A DNA stretch of 64,000 nt from positions 3,360 through 67,359 of the forward strand of contig CAJTMX010000025.1 in the NCBI GenBank assembly GCA_910577235.1. The letters are read 5' to 3'. Shown here piece after piece: positions 61,443 through 64,000 of the stretch. A model generated the notes under the pieces. The model had not been told where the DNA came from and ran no database searches. It saw nothing but the letters and a program-made list of their open reading frames with translations. The stretch comes from an uncultured Acetatifactor sp. GTDB taxonomy: Bacteria > Bacillota > Clostridia > Lachnospirales > Lachnospiraceae. A program made the translations under genes and the position numbers. Within the stretch, counting starts at the first letter, position 1. Every line of letters begins with the position of its first letter.

Positions 61443-62234
61443 ATGACAGACAGAATCAAACAGATACTGGATAATATTTATAAGTATAACAAGGGCAGTC
61501 TGGCCGAGGTCAACTTTGGACTGACGGATGAAATCGTCTATGACGCCCTGATTGTTGCACCCTCCTATAGTCCGTATATAATACTGAAGGATGACAGTTA
61601 TAAAGTCACGGAGCTGGGAGGGCGGAGCTACTCTCAAGGGTTTCTGGTGGAGAAGGATGAACTTAAACTCGCTTGGATCAAAACTGCTGCCGGAGGCTGC
61701 AATATGTTGGACTATTTGCTCATATGCGGAGAACTGCGTTTTAATAAATTGATTTTTATAGGTGCTGTAGGAGCATTGAGGCAGGAGTTCGATATAGGCG
61801 ATATCTGCACCCCCAGCTATTCTGTGGCGGGAACCATGGCCAATACCTATCTGAGAGAGAGCCTGCGGGACTATGTGCCCTTTGAGCAGATATACCCGGA
61901 CAGAGAGCATGTGGAGCATGTGGTGAAAATGGCGGCGGAGAGTGGTTATCGCATTAGGGAGGCCAGTGTTTTTTGTACGGATTCTATCGTGATGGAATAT
62001 ACGCACCTTGATGAGATCAGGGCGTTTGGCACGGATCTTATCGAAATGGAAACCTCCACTTTTTACGCCATCGCGAAATTGATGGATATTCCCGCCATCG
62101 CTCTGCTGGTGGTCTCGGACAATTCGGCGACGGGCGTTCCGCTGGTGGGAAGAAGCGGCGAGATACAGGAGAGATATGAGCGGGCCCGGTGCGTGATTCT
62201 GCCGGAATTGATCTGTCGGATCTCCAGAATGTGA
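61443..62234 (+). CDS. PNP/UDP-family nucleoside phosphorylase-like protein
   Basis: 263 residues. VSDNSATGVPL, DLIEMETSTFYAIAKLMDIP (Glu-Met-Glu ribose/base site of the PNP_UDP_1 family) and LIFIGAVGALRQEFDIGDIC (GxxG phosphate region) place it in the purine/uridine phosphorylase family. The N-terminus YSPYIILKDDSYKVTELGG differs from classic enzymes, so the substrate is uncertain. ATG 61443 has no strong ribosome binding site; ATG 61419 overlaps the upstream stop and is an alternative. Confidence 0.82.
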   Translation: MTDRIKQILDNIYKYNKGSLAEVNFGLTDEIVYDALIVAPSYSPYIILKDDSYKVTELGGRSYSQGFLVEKDELKLAWIKTAAGGCNMLDYLLICGELRFNKLIFIGAVGALRQEFDIGDICTPSYSVAGTMANTYLRESLRDYVPFEQIYPDREHVEHVVKMAAESGYRIREASVFCTDSIVMEYTHLDEIRAFGTDLIEMETSTFYAIAKLMDIPAIALLVVSDNSATGVPLVGRSGEIQERYERARCVILPELICRISRM

Positions 62235-62275
62235 ATATCCGGACGGGGTGAAACCATAGATTTAGGAGTGAATTC

Positions 62276-63376
62276 ATGAGAGATACTTATTTGGTCAGCG
62301 AGTGGGCTTTGATACGCCGTAATGAGTTGACAGACATTCCCGGCGAGCTGGAGATTCATCCCGATTTTCTGCATACCCTTTCCCACGCAGAGTTTGAAAG
62401 CGGGTTTAAAGAAATCTGGAAGATGTTTTATCAGATATACTCCGATATGGCACAGTCGCCCCAAAAATTTGGGCTGCCGCTGTATAAAGCGGGCGAGTAT
62501 GATTATTTTTCTAACCAGGCCAGAGAGACGCGAACGGCCCCGTGGCATATGTTCTATTTTCTGTACTGCCTATTTGCCAGCGGCAGATGTAAGGGAGATC
62601 TGTTTGTTGCGGACACGGCGGAAGTCAGAGACATGAACAAGTCCAAGAAGACAAATTGCCTGTTGGAGGCATTGGCCGATTATGGCTTTGTGTTTAGCGG
62701 AATAAAAAAGTACAGTCTGTCTTCCGCAGACAGTCTGGTAATTGAGTACCCCGATAACCGCAATGTGACGGAAGTCCTCTCTGCGGTTGCGAAAAAGGTA
62801 AAGAATACGCAGATGAAGGGCGTTAAGAACTATTTATCCAATATGACGGCTTTCAGCAATGGGTTTATCGGATGGAATTATAAAGTGCTGGCGGAAGACC
62901 TGTATACGTGCAGTCTGGCAGAGGGTTGCGATTATGTGGCTGACAAGATGCATAATGATAAAGATCGGGAAGTCGTATCTGCGCTGGATGAAATGCTGAC
63001 AAAGCAGGGGTATATAAGAAAAAGGGGTGACGCCAATGAAGGTCCCTCCGTCCGCTACCATAAAGGATCGGGGGCCTATGATTATGCGCTGGTATCCGAC
63101 AGGGGAGAGCTTTTTCTGGAATTGAGAGTCCGAAACGCGGAAAGATGTTTGGCATATGTAAGCCAGTGCCCCGAAGGGATAGTTGAATCCTTTCGTATCA
63201 GTGACAGCGGATGTCAAAACCGGATCAACGGAACCTGTAAATATGGGGTGAAATACATCTTTGAAAATGAAGAAAAGTGGCACTGCGGATGTTGCGGTGC
63301 GCCGTTTAAAGTTCATCCGGTAACGGAGCATATTCCTCATTATCTGCAATTGATGGAGTTGGGAAGGAGCAGATGA
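62276..63376 (+). CDS. Hypothetical protein with C-terminal Cys cluster, 366 aa
   Basis: Not recognised. Soluble; N-terminal helical half (FESGFKEIWKMFYQIYSDMA, APWHMFYFLYCLFASGRCKG), middle with EYPDNRNVTEVLSAVAKKVK, then HKGSGAYDYALVSDRG and C-terminal GCQNRINGTCKYGVKY followed by WHCGCCGAPFKVHPV. The final Cys residues (C..C....C.CC) suggest zinc binding. TTTAGGAGTG precedes ATG 62276. Confidence 0.75.
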   Translation: MRDTYLVSEWALIRRNELTDIPGELEIHPDFLHTLSHAEFESGFKEIWKMFYQIYSDMAQSPQKFGLPLYKAGEYDYFSNQARETRTAPWHMFYFLYCLFASGRCKGDLFVADTAEVRDMNKSKKTNCLLEALADYGFVFSGIKKYSLSSADSLVIEYPDNRNVTEVLSAVAKKVKNTQMKGVKNYLSNMTAFSNGFIGWNYKVLAEDLYTCSLAEGCDYVADKMHNDKDREVVSALDEMLTKQGYIRKRGDANEGPSVRYHKGSGAYDYALVSDRGELFLELRVRNAERCLAYVSQCPEGIVESFRISDSGCQNRINGTCKYGVKYIFENEEKWHCGCCGAPFKVHPVTEHIPHYLQLMELGRSR

Positions 63377-63464
63377 GCACGGTGACATATCGGCTTATCT
63401 GGCGGCCTGTGAGGATGTTGAAAGCTGGATTGTGATCGATGATTTCAATCAAGCTGTTGCTTAA
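63375..63464 (+). pseudogene. HAD-like fragment
   Basis: Immediately after the preceding stop, one frame reads EHGDISAYLAACEDVESWIV then IDDFNQAVA and stops at 63462-63464. This resembles the HGDEIxxYL....WVVLDD end of HAD domains found in RNA-repair proteins. No start. Confidence 0.5.
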
Positions 63465-63535
63465 GGTAAATTGGGGGGTGAAACGTCCACAGGCGTCACC
63501 CCATTATAAAAAATCAGAAAAAAATATAAAAACTG

Positions 63536-63564
63536 TTGACAAACTTCTCTATCTACGATACAAT
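63536..63564 (+). promoter_or_regulatory. Promoter of the tRNA cluster
   Basis: TTGACA (63536-63541), 17 bp, TACAAT (63559-63564). Confidence 0.88.
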
Positions 63565-63598
63565 GTTTTTCGTCAGTGCGGTTGAAACGCCGGATTAT

Positions 63599-63672
<74 letters not shown>

Positions 63673-63719
63673 GGAATGAATCTGCCGATGGGAGATTCAT
63701 ATTACAGGTTATTATATAT

Positions 63720-63794
63720 GGTGGGTATAGCGCAGTTGGTTAGCGCGCCAGATTGTGGCTCTGGAGGCCAAGGGTTCGAATCCCTTTATCCACC
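63720..63794 (+). tRNA. tRNA-His (anticodon GTG)
   Basis: Acceptor GTGGGTA/TATCCAC with the extra 5' G (63720) opposite C at 63794, the His identity element. Anticodon arm CCAGA-TTGTGGC-TCTGG. Confidence 0.95.
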
Positions 63795-63830
63795 CTTTAT
63801 TCCTAAGCTGTCAGAGTGATACGCTTGTAT

Positions 63831-63902
63831 AGGGCTATCGCCAAGCGGTAAGGCACAGCACTTTGACTGCTGCAGTCGCTGGTTCGAATCCAGCTAGCCC
63901 TG
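63831..63902 (+). tRNA. tRNA-Gln (anticodon TTG)
   Basis: Acceptor AGGGCTA/TAGCCCT, anticodon arm CAGCA-CTTTGAC-TGCTG, T-loop GTTCGAATC. Confidence 0.94.
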
Positions 63903-63915
63903 TTTTTCCATTTAT

Positions 63916-63988
63916 GGGATATTAGCTCAGTCGGTAGAGCACCTGACTTTTAATCAGGTTGTCGGGGGTTCGAATCCCCCATATCTCA
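63916..63988 (+). tRNA. tRNA-Lys (anticodon TTT)
   Basis: Acceptor GGGATAT/ATATCTC, anticodon arm CCTGA-CTTTTAA-TCAGG, T-arm GGGGG-TTCGAAT-CCCCC. Last feature of the window. Confidence 0.95.
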
Positions 63989-64000
63989 TTAAAGGCCGTA

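Overview
The window looks like a chromosomal segment of a Gram-positive, spore-forming Clostridia, most probably a member of the Lachnospiraceae. This is an inference from several things seen together: a cysS-mrnC-rlmB-sigH cluster, a CIRCE-controlled groES-groEL operon, strong AGGAGG-type ribosome binding sites, CcpA-type cre sites, a cellobiose phosphorylase next to a CUT1 sugar transporter, Uma2/Rpn-family genes, and tRNA genes without encoded CCA. Most of the window has balanced base composition. The stretches at about 8.6-13.9 kb and 56-60.5 kb are visibly AT-rich and full of gene remnants.

Layout. 1-3.1 kb: translation and sporulation genes (cysS 3' part, mrnC, rlmB, sigH). 3.1-8.0 kb: an RND-type transporter with a very long coiled-coil insertion and its TetR regulator, behind a consensus promoter carrying a palindromic operator. 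8.1-14.0 kb: a small unknown gene, tRNA-Thr, then an AT-rich accessory island (frameshifted serine recombinase, Fic-like protein, GNAT, Uma2 gene plus Uma2 fragment, several tiny or broken genes). 14.0-24.0 kb: core genes: class A PBP, YigZ-like protein, MgtE, AraC regulator, an unusual DUF1905-like plus C39-like protein, groES-groEL. 24.3-27.8 kb: Rpn-family nuclease with an octapeptide repeat, a long palindrome, and a two-gene AAA ATPase plus RloB (TOPRIM) unit that resembles an abortive-infection system. 27.8-41.3 kb: ABC-class ATPase, SGNH hydrolase, O-acetylhomoserine sulfhydrylase, an MrfA-like helicase and a UvrD-like helicase separated by a 39-bp minisatellite, a secreted zinc peptidase, YqeY, a SpoU methyltransferase, and a MarR-MATE efflux operon with a double operator. 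41.4-49.0 kb: a cellobiose/cellodextrin locus (GH94 phosphorylase, LacI regulator, binding protein, two permeases) with shared LacI-type operators and a cre site; no ATPase is encoded here, so one encoded elsewhere is presumably used. 49.2-55.3 kb: a membrane protein, an Asn/Gln-rich small protein, THUMP methyltransferase, a catalytically degenerate amidase, RdgB, YfcE, an unknown protein, a small coiled-coil protein and tRNA-Pro. 55.5-63.5 kb: a mosaic of intact genes (GNAT, HD hydrolase, S51 peptidase, nucleoside phosphorylase, unknowns) and remnants (HAD genes, S24 repressor, TPR fragment). The window ends in a tRNA cluster Arg-His-Gln-Lys.

The observations I would follow first are: (i) a small family of palindromic elements with matching terminal inverted repeats and locus-specific 11-13 bp flanking direct repeats, at about 16.95 and 46.95 kb; (ii) the amidase-like protein that has lost three of four catalytic positions; (iii) the 39-bp tandem array between two helicase genes, whose last partial unit supplies the next gene's ribosome binding site; (iv) the AAA-RloB pair; (v) the Fic-like protein with an inhibitory-type motif but no catalytic histidine. 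All functional calls are from reading the sequence; no searches were run.
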